Assembly: GCF_014654675.1 (NCBI RefSeq)
Contig: NZ_BNBC01000015.1
Span: forward strand, 1 to 59,209
From: Streptomyces spiralis
GTDB lineage: Bacteria; Actinomycetota; Actinomycetes; Streptomycetales; Streptomycetaceae
DNA length: 59,209 bases
Direction of reading: 5' to 3'
Shown here in pieces: positions 39,190 to 49,062 of the stretch (its first letter is position 1; every line of letters starts with the position of its first letter). The notes below the pieces were generated by a model. The model did not search any database. It was given only the letters and a program-made list of their open reading frames with translations, and was not told the origin of the DNA. Position numbers and translations under genes: made by a program.

Positions 39190-42159
39190 TCAGCGGCCGG
39201 GGGAGGGCACCGGTGTCACCGGCACTCCTCCGGCCGCGCTGCCCAGCAGCGTCAGCCGCACCTGCCCCGGACCCGACAGCGTGGTCCGCTCCGACAGCAC
39301 GGCCAGGGCCAGGGTGTTGGTGCCCCGAGTGCGCAGAATGCCGTTGGGCAGGACGAAGGTGTGCTGAGGGCCGACGTCGTTGATGTACTGGCCCATGTTC
39401 CAGCCGTTCAGGAAGATCTGCGCCCGCCAGGCCCGGTTCGGGTCGTCGTCCAGGGTGAGTCCCACCGACGCGTCCACGCCCGGGGCCACCGCCAGCTCGA
39501 AGGTGGTCCGGTACCAGGTCACCCCCTGCCGCCGCGCGGCCCGCGGGAAGGCGACCGGCTCCCAGTCGCCGTCCGGGAAGCCGGGCAGGTGCCAGCCCTC
39601 CCGCTCCCCGTACAGGCCGCCGTTGTTCAGCGGCCCGCGCACGGGGTCGGGTGCGGTCCCGCCCTGGACGCGCCACCGCACCCGGGGCGAGCCCCCGGTG
39701 AAGGTGACCGCGGTCAGCCCGCGTGCCGCCTTGTGCGTGTCCTGGGCCTTGCCGTCCTGGTCGTGCGCCATCCGCCGCACCAGCACCGACAGCACGTGCC
39801 GGCCGCCGGTGCGCAACCGCCGCGGCACCGGGAGGACGGCCGTGTCCGTCCACGTGCCCCGGCGGATCGTGTCGCCGTCCGGCACCGGCATCCGGTGCGA
39901 GCCCAAAGGCTCCCCGTCCAGCCACGCCATCAGCAGCCCCTGTGTGCCGGTGCTGTGGGCGAGGGAGACCGACTCGATGCCGGTGGCGTCCGTGAAGGTG
40001 CCCCGGTACCAGACGTCCCCGTAGTGGAAGCCGTAGTCGTCGGCGAACAGCACCGGCTGCCCCGCGGGGACGGCGGTGGTGCTGTGCGAGGCGGCCTTGT
40101 CGGCGACCTGCCAGGCCGTGTCGTCGAAGTCCGGCCCGGCCTCCGGGTTCTCCGTGCGCATCCGCCAGCCGCCGAGCGCGGGCAGCTCCACCTTCGGCAC
40201 ACCGGCCAGCGGGGCGACGGCGCGCAGGCTGCCCGAGCCGGTCGCACTCGTGCGCACCGCCCGGCCGTTCCACGTCACGGTGTCGATGCCCCGCGGACCC
40301 CACACCTCCAGGTCGGTCGCCTCCACCGTGTCACCGGTCAGATGGACGGTGGAGCCGGACAGGACGGCGGTGCGCAGCAGCTTCGGGCCGTACACCAGCA
40401 GGGGCCCGGACGGGGTGTCGTAGGGCCACAGGCGCAGGGAGGTCGTCTCGTCGGCGAAGAGCAGCAGCAGCGGCCGGTCGACCCCGTCGCCGCCCTCCAC
40501 CCGGGCCCCGATCAGCCCGCCCGCGCCCAGCGGGACGGTCACCCGCAGCAGACCCCGGTCGTAGACGTACGCGGCCTGCTGGCTCAGCCGGCTGACCAGC
40601 GGCTCCTCGGCGCACTCGACGACCACCCGCGCCATGTCGCCGCGCCGTCCGCAGAACACGGCGACGTCCTGCCGCCCGGCGGCCTGGAACAGCATCGGCT
40701 GCGCGGTGGCGTACCGCAGCCTGCGCTGCCCCAGCGACAGTCCGGCCACCAGCAGCCGGGCGTCCCGGCCCGGCACGGTCACCGGGAGGTCCTCGCCGCC
40801 GGCGCGCAGTGTGGACGACACCTCCTTGTCGCCGTCGTTGCGCAGCACGTAGACGTGCGCGTCCGTGTCCGGGTTCTTCAGGTGGTACGTGGTCAGCCCG
40901 GCCGCCTCGACGTCCGGCGCCCGGTCCAGCTTGGCGAAGTCCGGGACGCGCTGGAGCATGTGCCCGATCTGGTGCATCGGCACCAGTTTGTCGGTGGGCT
41001 GCCGTCCCTCGGTGAAGGCGGCCCCGTAGTCGTAGGACGTGTAGACGACCGGCGCGGGCAGCCAGCCCCAGGAGGTGCCGCCGAAGGCCATGTAGGTGTT
41101 GTGCAGGGTGATGCCGTTGGCGAGGTTGGTCAGGTAGAAGCGCCGTTCGTACGCCGCGTCCCGGGTGCGCCGGGACCCCTCGTAGCCCTCGCCCTTGAAC
41201 CAGTACCCGCCCCACGGGTCGAACCAGCCGGCTCCGAACTCCGGCACGAACCCGGGCGTACGGGGACTGGCGGTGGTCCCGCCCGTCGCCCCGCCCGTGC
41301 CGAACCTCCCCCAGTCGGGCGGGGTCTTCGACGGCGAGGGATACCCGTCGAACCCGTACAGCCACCGCCCCTTCTCCCCGCCGGTGTCGAAGGTGCCCGG
41401 GGTCCAGTAGCCGTTTCTGCTCTTGTCGTTGTGGAAGAGGGGGACGTCGATGCCGTCGGCGCGCACCTTCTTGTACAGATGGGACATGTAGGCGCGGCCG
41501 GTGGCGTCATGGACGTACGAGTCGTACTCGTTCTCGATCTGGTAGAGCAGGACCGTGCCACGCCCCCGGGTGAACAGGTGCCGGGCGGCGATGGAGTCGA
41601 CGTGGGTCAGCCACTCGTCGACGTGCTTCAGGTACGTCGGATCGGCGGTCCGCGCCCTGCCTTCGGTGGTGGTGAGCCAGCCGGGGAAGCCGCCGCCGTC
41701 GATCTCGGCGTTGATGTAGGGGCCGGGACGCAGGACGACGTACAGCCCGGTCTCGGCGGCCGTGCGCAGGAAGAGGTCCAGGTCCCGGACCCCGGTGAAG
41801 TCGTACCGGCCGGGGGCGGGGGAGTGGTAGTTCCAGGACACGTAGATGCTGACGGCGTTGTGACCGTGGGCGCGCATCTTCTGCAGGACGTCCCGCCACA
41901 GCGAGGGGCTGGGCAGCCGGAAGGGGTGCATCTCGCCGGACCACAGCACCAGCCGCCTGCCGTCCACCAGCAGCGAGTAGTGGTCGAACCCGACGGTGTG
42001 GCGCCGCCCGTCGACGCTCGGCGCCGGCGGCGGCGGACCCGTGGGCACCTCGCGCGCCGCGTAGGCCGACAACGCCCCCGTACCGCCGCTGCCGCCCAGG
42101 GCCAGACCGAGCGCGGCGGTGCCGGCGAGGGCGCTGAATGTACGTCTGCTGAGCGCCAA
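39190..42159 (-). CDS. Secreted GH35 beta-galactosidase
   Basis: A large GH35 glycosidase (989 aa from the TTG start). The N-terminus LSRRTFSALAGTAALGLALGG is a Tat-type signal. The GH35 core has FDHYSLLVDGRRLVLWSGEM, the acid/base glutamate in LLYQIENEYDSY (E211) and the nucleophile glutamate in FVPEFGAGWFDPWGG. C-terminal beta-sandwich domains include DASVGLTLDDDPN and ending strands of jelly-roll type. It should release galactose from galactosides or arabinogalactan outside the cell. The TTG at 42159 has GGGAGG at ideal distance; ATG 42210 would add 17 residues before the signal. It converges on abfA. A TTCGAAAT motif lies about 130 bases upstream. Confidence 0.9.
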   Translation of the reverse strand: MALSRRTFSALAGTAALGLALGGSGGTGALSAYAAREVPTGPPPPAPSVDGRRHTVGFDHYSLLVDGRRLVLWSGEMHPFRLPSPSLWRDVLQKMRAHGHNAVSIYVSWNYHSPAPGRYDFTGVRDLDLFLRTAAETGLYVVLRPGPYINAEIDGGGFPGWLTTTEGRARTADPTYLKHVDEWLTHVDSIAARHLFTRGRGTVLLYQIENEYDSYVHDATGRAYMSHLYKKVRADGIDVPLFHNDKSRNGYWTPGTFDTGGEKGRWLYGFDGYPSPSKTPPDWGRFGTGGATGGTTASPRTPGFVPEFGAGWFDPWGGYWFKGEGYEGSRRTRDAAYERRFYLTNLANGITLHNTYMAFGGTSWGWLPAPVVYTSYDYGAAFTEGRQPTDKLVPMHQIGHMLQRVPDFAKLDRAPDVEAAGLTTYHLKNPDTDAHVYVLRNDGDKEVSSTLRAGGEDLPVTVPGRDARLLVAGLSLGQRRLRYATAQPMLFQAAGRQDVAVFCGRRGDMARVVVECAEEPLVSRLSQQAAYVYDRGLLRVTVPLGAGGLIGARVEGGDGVDRPLLLLFADETTSLRLWPYDTPSGPLLVYGPKLLRTAVLSGSTVHLTGDTVEATDLEVWGPRGIDTVTWNGRAVRTSATGSGSLRAVAPLAGVPKVELPALGGWRMRTENPEAGPDFDDTAWQVADKAASHSTTAVPAGQPVLFADDYGFHYGDVWYRGTFTDATGIESVSLAHSTGTQGLLMAWLDGEPLGSHRMPVPDGDTIRRGTWTDTAVLPVPRRLRTGGRHVLSVLVRRMAHDQDGKAQDTHKAARGLTAVTFTGGSPRVRWRVQGGTAPDPVRGPLNNGGLYGEREGWHLPGFPDGDWEPVAFPRAARRQGVTWYRTTFELAVAPGVDASVGLTLDDDPNRAWRAQIFLNGWNMGQYINDVGPQHTFVLPNGILRTRGTNTLALAVLSERTTLSGPGQVRLTLLGSAAGGVPVTPVPSPGR

Positions 42160-42288
42160 AGCTGTGCCTCCCGGGCGGATCTTACGGCGTGCGGTGGCGC
42201 CATTCTCCATGGCCCCGGAGGCCACATCGGACCCAGGAGGATCCCGGTCGGGCGGATTACGTGGTACGGGCGGCTTGCGAACCGGTCG

Positions 42289-42302
42289 TTCGAAATCCGT
42301 GA
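42289..42302. promoter_or_regulatory. TTCGAAAT half-site upstream of the beta-galactosidase gene
   Basis: The conserved left half (TTCGAAAT) of the shared motif is present; the right half is poor (8 of 14 bases match the palindrome at 52987). It is about 130 bases from the TTG start of the GH35 gene. Confidence 0.35.
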
Positions 42303-42440
42303 TTGGCCGGAGAGCGACCTTATCGCCCCGCCGAGCGCTGCGTACGATGCGACCGCTCCCGGCCTTCACAGGGCATCCATGATTCCTTCACGGACGGGGA
42401 GCATGCGTGCGCGGGCTTGGCATGAACATGTCTATTCCGG

Positions 42441-42464
42441 CAGGCACAGGCACAGGCACAGGCA
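42441..42464. repeat. Four tandem CAGGCA hexamers
   Basis: Four copies of CAGGCA, followed by a partial one, about 55-75 bases upstream of the DUF4360 start. This is a simple sequence repeat. Confidence 0.8.
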
Positions 42465-42517
42465 CAGACGCACGGACGCAAGGCGCCGACAACCCCCCAC
42501 CGAACGGATGGAGAACC

Positions 42518-43168
42518 ATGGCTGGCGGACTGCTCCTGAGCAGTGCGATCGCCGCGCTCCTGACCACCGCGCTTCCCGCGCACCCGTCGTCCCCGGTGGT
42601 GACCGACCCGCCCCCGGACAAGATCGTCATCGACGTCGCCACGGTGAACGGCTCGGGCTGCCCCCAGGGCACCGCCGCCGTCGCCGTCGCCCCGGACAAC
42701 ACCGCCTTCACCGTCACCTACAGCGACTACCTCGCCCAGGCGGGCGGCAACTCCGACCCCACCGCCTTCCGCAAGAACTGCCAGCTCAACCTGATCGTCC
42801 ACGTCCCGCAGGGCTTCACCTACGCCATCGCGAGCGCCGACTACCGGGGCTTCCTCTCCCTCCAGCCCGGCGCGACCGGCACCCAGCGGGCCTCGTACTA
42901 CTTCCAGGGCTCGTCGAGCACGGCGTTCAGAACCCACCCGTTCAACGGCCCGTACAACGACGACTGGCAGGCCACCGACAGCACCGACTGGGCCCAACTG
43001 GTCTGGTCCCCCTGCGGCGTGCTGCGCAACTTCAACATCAACACCGAGCTGCGCGTGAACGCCGGCACCTCGGCGCCCGGCAAGGTCAGCTTCATGACCA
43101 TGGACTCGACGGACGGCGACATCAGCACGGTGTACCACCTGGCGTGGAAGGAGTGCCCGAAGTCCTGA
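42518..43168 (+). CDS. Secreted DUF4360 protein
   Basis: A 216-aa exported protein. The signal peptide is MAGGLLLSSAIAALLTTALPAHP. The mature part has four cysteines (SGCPQG, RKNCQL, SPCGVL, KECPKS), probably two disulfides, and a beta-rich body containing YSDYLAQAGGNSDPTAFRKN and IVHVPQGFTYAIASADYRG, typical of DUF4360 proteins of Streptomyces and fungi. The function is unknown. The ATG at 42518 has GGAG 4 bases upstream; an in-frame ATG at 42407 would place 37 residues before the signal. A membrane-anchored protein gene follows 41 bases later on the same strand. Confidence 0.85.
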   Translation: MAGGLLLSSAIAALLTTALPAHPSSPVVTDPPPDKIVIDVATVNGSGCPQGTAAVAVAPDNTAFTVTYSDYLAQAGGNSDPTAFRKNCQLNLIVHVPQGFTYAIASADYRGFLSLQPGATGTQRASYYFQGSSSTAFRTHPFNGPYNDDWQATDSTDWAQLVWSPCGVLRNFNINTELRVNAGTSAPGKVSFMTMDSTDGDISTVYHLAWKECPKS

Positions 43169-43209
43169 CCGAGGGCAACCACCGCGTGCTCCACGCCGTC
43201 TGAAGTCAC

Positions 43210-44694
43210 ATGGGTGCTCTGTGGGCGAACCGTGAACGGCGGCGCTACGCGGTCATGGCGTGCGCCACGGTCCTGGTGGTGGCCGTGGTGTGCGCCGTGG
43301 CCCTGATCACGCGCGGGAGCGGAAAGGCGGGCGGGGCGGCCGGGACACGGGCACCGGGCACCGCGGCCAGGACCGTATGGACGCCCGACCCCCACGGGAC
43401 GACCGCGGCCACCGGGACCGGCAAGGCGGTGCTGGGGCTCCGCTTCGCCCTGAACGTCTTCTACCTGCCGCGCTACAGCCCGCCCGCCGGGGCCCCGTTC
43501 GCGCCCGAGTACACCATCGACCTCAAGTCGCTCCCGGCCTCGCCCGGCCAGAGCCCGACGCCCGTCAGGGACGTGCGCGTCTCCCTCGATCTCTCCGCCT
43601 TCAAGGGCAAGGCGGACATCTACGACGTGAACAAGGGATACGGCTGCGTCCGCACGGACTTCCACCTGGACTGCGCGCTGGGGGGCATCGAGCAGGGAGC
43701 GATCTTCGTCCCCTTCCGTGCCAAGCCGAAGCCCGACACGGCCCGCGGCCCCGCCGGCTCGCTGAAGATGACCGTGCGCAGCGCCAACGCGCCCACCCTC
43801 CGGCACACCACCCGCCTGATCGTCGGCTCTCCGTACCTCACCGCCCGGCAGGACTACCCCAGGCTCACGGGAGTGCGCCCCGGCGGCGAGATCCGGCTCA
43901 CCCCGGCCTTCGGCAACAAGGGGGACACCGCCGTCGACGGCGGCCTGACCCTGCTGATCTCGACCCGCGATGCCACCCTGCCGCTCCGGTACGGCAACTG
44001 CCGCTACAACAAGGCGACCGGCGCCACCTTCGCCTGGTGCGACCTTCCCGGGCCGCTGCCCGCCGGGGCGGCGTACGAGACCGACGGCCCGGTCACCGCC
44101 GTCGCCGACGCCGAGGCACGCACCGGCGAGATGCGCTTCTCCGTGTGGCGCACCGTCGACGGCGACTACCTGTCGCGGCTGCCCGCGTCCGCCCCGCGCG
44201 GCAGCGGGGCTCCACTGCGGCTGCGGCCCGTCGACGGCAGCGCGTTCACCGGTGTGGACCTGCGGCGCAGCGAGTCCGCCGGAGCGGGGCTGTCGTTCGA
44301 GACGACGCAGAAGTACGACGTGGAGGCCGTCGGCTTCACCATCAAGGGCAAGGTCGGCCAGGTGCTCGACGTCACCGTCCCGTACCCGCTGGGCGAGGGA
44401 TGGACCCCGCGAGGCCGGTCGGGCAGTTTCTGGGTGACCCTGCCCCAGGGCGTCACCGTGATCGACGTGCCCCCCGAGTCCCACTCCGGCGACATCCCCT
44501 ACTGCTCCCCGGACCCGGACAAGGAGGGCCGCGCCGTCTGCTCCGGCCCGGAGCCGCCCGGCACGGTGATGCGCGTCCGCATCGACAAGCGCGTCGAGGG
44601 GGCGCGCGGCAGCGTCACGTTCCACTCCGACCCGTCCGTCGACCCGGACCAGCGGAACAACACCGCGCCGGTGAAGGTGGAGTACGGCCCCTGA
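43210..44694 (+). CDS. Membrane-anchored extracellular protein, unknown function
   Basis: A 494-aa protein with a single N-terminal transmembrane segment (YAVMACATVLVVAVVCAVALI, about residues 13-33) after a basic stretch. The rest should be outside the cell. It is rich in beta-strand-like segments with few helices and contains paired cysteines (YGCVRTDFHLDCAL, GNCRYNKATGATFAWCDL, YCSPDPDKEGRAVCSG), suggesting three disulfide-closed Ig-like domains. The C-terminal VTFHSDPSVDPDQRNNTAPVKVEY is like a DUF11/CARDB-type bacterial Ig module. I recognise no enzyme motif. It probably shares an mRNA with the DUF4360 gene upstream, from which it may be cell-surface-associated. Confidence 0.75.
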   Translation: MGALWANRERRRYAVMACATVLVVAVVCAVALITRGSGKAGGAAGTRAPGTAARTVWTPDPHGTTAATGTGKAVLGLRFALNVFYLPRYSPPAGAPFAPEYTIDLKSLPASPGQSPTPVRDVRVSLDLSAFKGKADIYDVNKGYGCVRTDFHLDCALGGIEQGAIFVPFRAKPKPDTARGPAGSLKMTVRSANAPTLRHTTRLIVGSPYLTARQDYPRLTGVRPGGEIRLTPAFGNKGDTAVDGGLTLLISTRDATLPLRYGNCRYNKATGATFAWCDLPGPLPAGAAYETDGPVTAVADAEARTGEMRFSVWRTVDGDYLSRLPASAPRGSGAPLRLRPVDGSAFTGVDLRRSESAGAGLSFETTQKYDVEAVGFTIKGKVGQVLDVTVPYPLGEGWTPRGRSGSFWVTLPQGVTVIDVPPESHSGDIPYCSPDPDKEGRAVCSGPEPPGTVMRVRIDKRVEGARGSVTFHSDPSVDPDQRNNTAPVKVEYGP

Positions 44695-44708
44695 GCCGAC
44701 GGCTTCCC

Positions 44709-44733
44709 AGGAGCCCGAGACACTCGGGTTCCT
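44709..44733. terminator. Bidirectional hairpin terminator
   Basis: AGGAGCCCGAG (44709-44719) pairs with CTCGGGTTCCT (44723-44733, one G-T wobble) around the loop ACA. It separates two convergent genes, 14 bases after one stop and 8 before the other. Confidence 0.8.
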
Positions 44734-44741
44734 AGGGGTGT

Positions 44742-46493
44742 CTAGCCCGCCTGCCCCATCCCGGCCGCGTCCGGCCAATTCTGGCCGTTCGGCCGGCTCT
44801 GCGCGCCGGGCCAGCCGGTCGCGGGCGCGGGGGCAAGGCCGGGGGCGGCGGCCGGGGCCGTCATACCGCGCACCTGGGCGGCGGTCAGGCCGCCCCGGGC
44901 CGGGACACCGGGCGGGGTCGGACCGGCCGCCGCCGGGGCCGGGAACGGTGTGGCGGCGAGAAACGGCGTGGCGGCGGGAAACGGTGTGGCGGTGGGGACC
45001 GGCATGGAGGCGACCGCCGGGGCCGGTGCGGGGAAGGGCGCGGGGACCGGTGCCGGGGCGGGGACGGGGGTCGGCGTGGGCATCGGCGCCGGTGCGGGAG
45101 CGGCCGGCAGCGGAGCCGCCGGCAGTGGCTGCCGGCCCGGTGCGACCTGGGCTGCCGCCGGCATCGGCATCCCGTCGCCCGGCCCCGCCGCGGGTGCGGC
45201 GGGCACGGCGGCGGGGAGCGGCATGCCGGTGCCGACGGCCGGGACGGGACCGGCGGCGGCCTGAGCGGCGAGCCGCGCACCGGACCCGTTGGTCTGGCTC
45301 ATCAGCCGGTCCACCGCCGCCGTACCCGAGCTGTAGCCGGTCCCGGTGGCCTGCTCGGGTACGGCGGCTCCCCTCCTGGTCCCGTAGAGCACCTGTTCAA
45401 GGGCGGACACCAGGCGACGCACGTCCACCTCGGGGCGCACCACGAGCCGCAGGAAGCGGCTGGAGGAGCCGATCTTGTTGCCGCACTCGCGGACCAGGAT
45501 CCGGTGCTCGGCGAGCAGCCGGTCGCGGACCACGGTCCCCTCGGCACCCACGGGAAGGCGTACGAAGAGGAAGTTGCCCTGGGACGGGTACACCGTCAGA
45601 CCGGGCAGCGTGGAGAGGTGGCCGGCCATCTCCAGACGGTCGCGGCGCACCTGCTGAAGACTCTGCCGGTACTCGGCGCCGTGCTCCTTCAGCATGAAGA
45701 CGACGTGTTCGGCGAAGGAGTTGAGGTTCCACTTGGGCAGCATGGCGCGGACGCGGCCGGCCAGGGCGGGGTTGGCCACCAGGTAGCCGAAGCGGATGCC
45801 GTGCAGTCCGAAGTTCTTGCCGAGGCTGCGTAGGACGATCACGTTGGGGCGCAGCATCGCCTCCTGGACGACGCTCGGCTCGGCCTCGGCGTCGGCGAAC
45901 TCCAGGAAGGACTCGTCGATCACCACCAGGTCCAGGTCGGCCATGGCGTCCATGAACTGCACCAGTGCCTGCTTGTGCAGGAAGCCGCCGTCGGGGTTGT
46001 TCGGGTTGCAGACGACCGCGACCCGGGTGCCGCGCCTGCGGATGAACTCGGCGTACTGCGCCAGGTCCAGGGCGAAGCCGCCGGCCTCCTGGAGCGGGAA
46101 CATGTCGACCCGCTTGCCGGTCTCCATCGGCTGGTCGGTCCAGCGGCCGAAGGTGGGGACGGGGACGGCGAGGGACTCGCGGACCAGGAGGTGGTCGATC
46201 CAGGTGATCAGCTCGGTGGAGCCGTTGCCCATGGCCACGCACTGCGGGGGCAGTTGGAGCAGGTCGCACAGTTCGGCCGTGATCGTCTCGGCGCCGCTCG
46301 GGTAGTACGTGAGGATCTCGCGCAGCCCGGCCGCCATCTCCTGGAACATGGCGGGCGTGGGGAAGTACGGGTTGCACGGGATGCAGAAGTCGACCGGGCC
46401 GCCCTCCCCGTCGCCGCCCACCCGCGTCAGCGCCGCCATCGAGGGGCTGTGCGCCGACGGGCCGCGGAAGAGCGAGGTGACGTTGCCGGCCAA
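44742..46493 (-). CDS. PLP aminotransferase (HisC-like) with Pro/Ala-rich C-terminal tail
   Basis: A 583-aa protein. The first 390 residues form a fold-type I class I/II aminotransferase: GNGSTELITWIDHLL, VVCNPNNPDGGFLHK, LDLVVIDESFLEFAD and the PLP lysine in LRSLGKNFGLHGIRFGYL. Closest in pattern are histidinol-phosphate and threonine-phosphate aminotransferases. The remaining 190 residues are almost only Pro, Ala, Gly, Thr and Met (APAPAPMPTPTPVPAPAP-like), an extension absent from standard members and likely disordered. The TTG at 46493 is chosen because GGAGG lies 5 bases upstream. It follows the galactose-epimerase gene by 111 bases; substrate and the reason for the tail are unknown. Confidence 0.82.
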   Translation of the reverse strand: MAGNVTSLFRGPSAHSPSMAALTRVGGDGEGGPVDFCIPCNPYFPTPAMFQEMAAGLREILTYYPSGAETITAELCDLLQLPPQCVAMGNGSTELITWIDHLLVRESLAVPVPTFGRWTDQPMETGKRVDMFPLQEAGGFALDLAQYAEFIRRRGTRVAVVCNPNNPDGGFLHKQALVQFMDAMADLDLVVIDESFLEFADAEAEPSVVQEAMLRPNVIVLRSLGKNFGLHGIRFGYLVANPALAGRVRAMLPKWNLNSFAEHVVFMLKEHGAEYRQSLQQVRRDRLEMAGHLSTLPGLTVYPSQGNFLFVRLPVGAEGTVVRDRLLAEHRILVRECGNKIGSSSRFLRLVVRPEVDVRRLVSALEQVLYGTRRGAAVPEQATGTGYSSGTAAVDRLMSQTNGSGARLAAQAAAGPVPAVGTGMPLPAAVPAAPAAGPGDGMPMPAAAQVAPGRQPLPAAPLPAAPAPAPMPTPTPVPAPAPVPAPFPAPAPAVASMPVPTATPFPAATPFLAATPFPAPAAAGPTPPGVPARGGLTAAQVRGMTAPAAAPGLAPAPATGWPGAQSRPNGQNWPDAAGMGQAG

Positions 46494-46604
46494 GGGAACC
46501 TCCGTCCGTGGGTGGCCCGTGCGGGGGAGCACGGGCCGCCCTTACATACGGTGGTCCTGGTGGTGCCGTTCAACCGAGGTGGTACGCGGGTGACTTGACC
46601 CTGG

Positions 46605-47768
46605 TCAGGCGTCGAACGAGTGGATGGTCGTCGACCGGTACGTCTGGCCCGGCCGGAGCACGGTCGAGGGGAACGACGGCTGGTTCGGCGAGTCCGGGAA
46701 GTGCTGGGTCTCCAGGCACAGGCCGTCGCTCTGTCGGTAGGTGTGCCCGGACGGGCCGGTGAGCGTGCCGTCGAGGAAGTTGCCGGAGTAGAACTGCACG
46801 CCGGGCTGGTCGGTGGAGATCTTCAGGGTGCGGCCGGACTCCGGGTCGCGCAGGGTGGCGACGTGCACCGGCGCCGCGGTCACGCCCTTGTCGAGGACGA
46901 AGTTGTGGTCGAAGCCCTTGGCGGTGACCAGCTGCGGGTGGCCGATGCGGATGTCCCGGCCGATCGGCTTGGCCCGGGTGAAGTCGAACGGGGTGCCCTT
47001 GACCCCGGCCAGTTCGCCGGTGGGGATCAGGCCCGAGTCGGTGGGGGTGTAGCGGCCCGCGGCGAGCCAGAGTTCGTGGTCGTAGATGCTGCCGCTGCCT
47101 TCGCCCGCGAGGTTGTAGTACGTGTGGTTGGTGAGGTTGACGACCGTCGGCTTGTCGGTGGTGGCCTCGTAGTCGATCCTCCAGTCGCCGTGCCGGTCCA
47201 GGGTGAAGGTGACCTTCGTCCTCAGCGTGCCCGGGTAGCCCATCTCGCCGTCGACGCTCGTGTAGTACAGGTGCAGGCCGACCTCGGAGCCGGAGGTGAA
47301 GGGCTCGACGTCCCACACCTTGGTGTTGAAGCCCTGCGCGCCGCCGTGCAGGCTGTTCTCGCCGTCGTTGACGGAGAGCTGGTAGGTCTTGCCGTCCAGG
47401 GTGAAGCGGCCCTTGGCGATGCGGTTGCCGTAGCGGCCGATGGTGGCACCGAAGAAGGTGGTGCCCTTGACGTACGCCTCCAGGTTGTCGTAGCCGAGGG
47501 AGACGTTGGTGTACCGACCGTGGCGGTCCGGGATCTCCAGCGACTGGATGATGCCGCCGTAGGAGAGGACCTTCAGCCGGGTGCCGCCGTTCGCCAGCGA
47601 CCAGCGGTAGACCTTCGTGCCGTCGGCGAGCTTGCCGAAGAGCTCCTTCACCGGCCTGCCCACTCCGGAGTTGCGGTCGGCGGCCTGGGCGGTGCCCGAG
47701 CCGAGGGTGGTGGCGGCCATCCCCGCCGCCGCTGCTCCTGCGATGACCGTTCGTCTGTTCAGTTCCAT
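46605..47768 (-). CDS. galM: Exported aldose 1-epimerase (mutarotase)
   Basis: A 387-aa GalM-family protein that interconverts alpha and beta anomers of galactose, arabinose and related sugars. An N-terminal Tat signal (LNRRTVIAGAAAAG … AQA) places it outside the cell. Catalytic motifs include NRIAKGRFTLDGK with NGENSLHGGAQG (conserved His), VNLTNHTYYNLAG (catalytic His) and GFDHNFVLDK; the C-terminal glutamate lies within CLETQHFPDSPNQP. The ATG at 47768 follows GGGAG. It is the last gene of the ChvE-GguA-GguB sugar-transport operon (53 bases after the permease stop), so it probably prepares the correct anomer for uptake. Confidence 0.92.
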   Translation of the reverse strand: MELNRRTVIAGAAAAGMAATTLGSGTAQAADRNSGVGRPVKELFGKLADGTKVYRWSLANGGTRLKVLSYGGIIQSLEIPDRHGRYTNVSLGYDNLEAYVKGTTFFGATIGRYGNRIAKGRFTLDGKTYQLSVNDGENSLHGGAQGFNTKVWDVEPFTSGSEVGLHLYYTSVDGEMGYPGTLRTKVTFTLDRHGDWRIDYEATTDKPTVVNLTNHTYYNLAGEGSGSIYDHELWLAAGRYTPTDSGLIPTGELAGVKGTPFDFTRAKPIGRDIRIGHPQLVTAKGFDHNFVLDKGVTAAPVHVATLRDPESGRTLKISTDQPGVQFYSGNFLDGTLTGPSGHTYRQSDGLCLETQHFPDSPNQPSFPSTVLRPGQTYRSTTIHSFDA

Positions 47769-47821
47769 CTGCTGCTCCCGTAAGAGGAAGGGCCCCGCCG
47801 TCCCGCGGGGCCCGAGCTGAC

Positions 47822-49062
47822 TCACGAACCGGACTTGCGCTTGTTCCACACGTCGAACCCGACCGCCGCCAGCAGGGCCAGACCCTTGATGACCTGCTGC
47901 CAGTCGGTGCCGACGCTGAGGAGGTTCATGCCGTTGTTCAGCACGCCGAGGACGAGACCGCCGACGATTGCGCCGAGCACGGTGCCGACACCGCCGCTCA
48001 TCGAGGCGCCACCGATGAACGACGAGGCGATCGCCTCGAGCTCGAAGTTGACGCCCGCCTTCGGCGAGGCCGCGTTCAGACGGGCGGCGACCACCAGACC
48101 CGCCAGGGCCGCGAGCACGCCCATGTTCAGGAACACCTGGAAGGTGACCCGCTTGTCCTTCACGCCGGACAGCTTCGCGGCCGGCAGGTTGCCGCCGATC
48201 GCGTAGATGTGGCGACCGAAGACCGCGTTGCGCATGACGTAGCCGTAGCCGACCACCAGGACACCGAGGACGATGAGGATGATCGGCGCGCCCTTGTAAC
48301 TCGCCAGCAGCAGCGTGACGGAGAGGACGGCGGCGACCAGCGCGACGAGCTTCAGCGCGAACGCCTTCGCGGGCAGCACGTCGAGCGCGAACTCCTGCTG
48401 CCGGCGCCGGTCACGCACCTCCTGCCACACCACGGAGGCGAGGAGGACGAGACCCAGCAGCACCGTCAGGTTGTGGTAGTTGGTGTTCGGGCCGACCTCC
48501 GGCAGGAAGCCGTTGCCGAGCTTCTGCAGACCGCCCGGGAACGGGCCGACGGTCTGACCCTTGAGCACGATCTCCGTGAGGCCGCGGAAGAGCAGCATCC
48601 CGGCGAGCGTGACGATGAACGACGGTATGCCGAAGTAGGCGATGAGATAGCCCTGTATCGCGCCCGCGACCGCACCCGTCAGCAGGCAGATCGCCGTGGC
48701 GAGGGGCCAGGCCACATGGTGGTTCACCGTCAGTACGGCCGCCGTCGCGCCGACGAACGCCGTGAGCGAGCCGACCGACAGGTCGATGTGTCCCGCGATG
48801 ATGACCAGCATCATGCCGATCGCGAGGATCAGGATGTAGCTGTTCTGCAGGACCAGGTTGGAGACGTTGCGCGGCAGCAGCAGGTCCCCGCCCGTCCAGA
48901 TCTGGAAGAGGACGACGATCAGGCCGAGCGCGATCAGCATGCCGTACTGCCGCATGTTGCGGCGCAGACCGCCCAGTATCAGCTGGAGCAGGCCCTCGTC
49001 GCTGGCCGATCCGCTTTTGCCCGGCGGCGCGGGGGCCGGGGTCTTGGCGGTCACATCCGTGC

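Larger units (their letters stand above)
42160..42517. other. Divergent region between beta-galactosidase and DUF4360 genes
   Basis: About 360 bases. It contains TTCGAAATCCGTGA (42289-42302), a relative of the operator motif before other sugar genes, and a CAGGCA microrepeat (42441-42464). In-frame sequence of the DUF4360 gene extends left to 42407 but has no ribosome site or family similarity there. Confidence 0.4.

Noticed and set aside
39361..43203. 1280-codon plus-strand open frame opposite the beta-galactosidase gene
   Set aside because: It lacks recognisable motifs and lies antisense to a GH35 enzyme whose catalytic residues are intact; low-complexity composition indicates a shadow.
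43260..44735. Alternative 491-codon frame within the membrane-anchored protein gene
   Set aside because: It is an Arg-rich frame-shifted shadow; the gene at 43210 has the membrane segment, paired cysteines and proper codon use.
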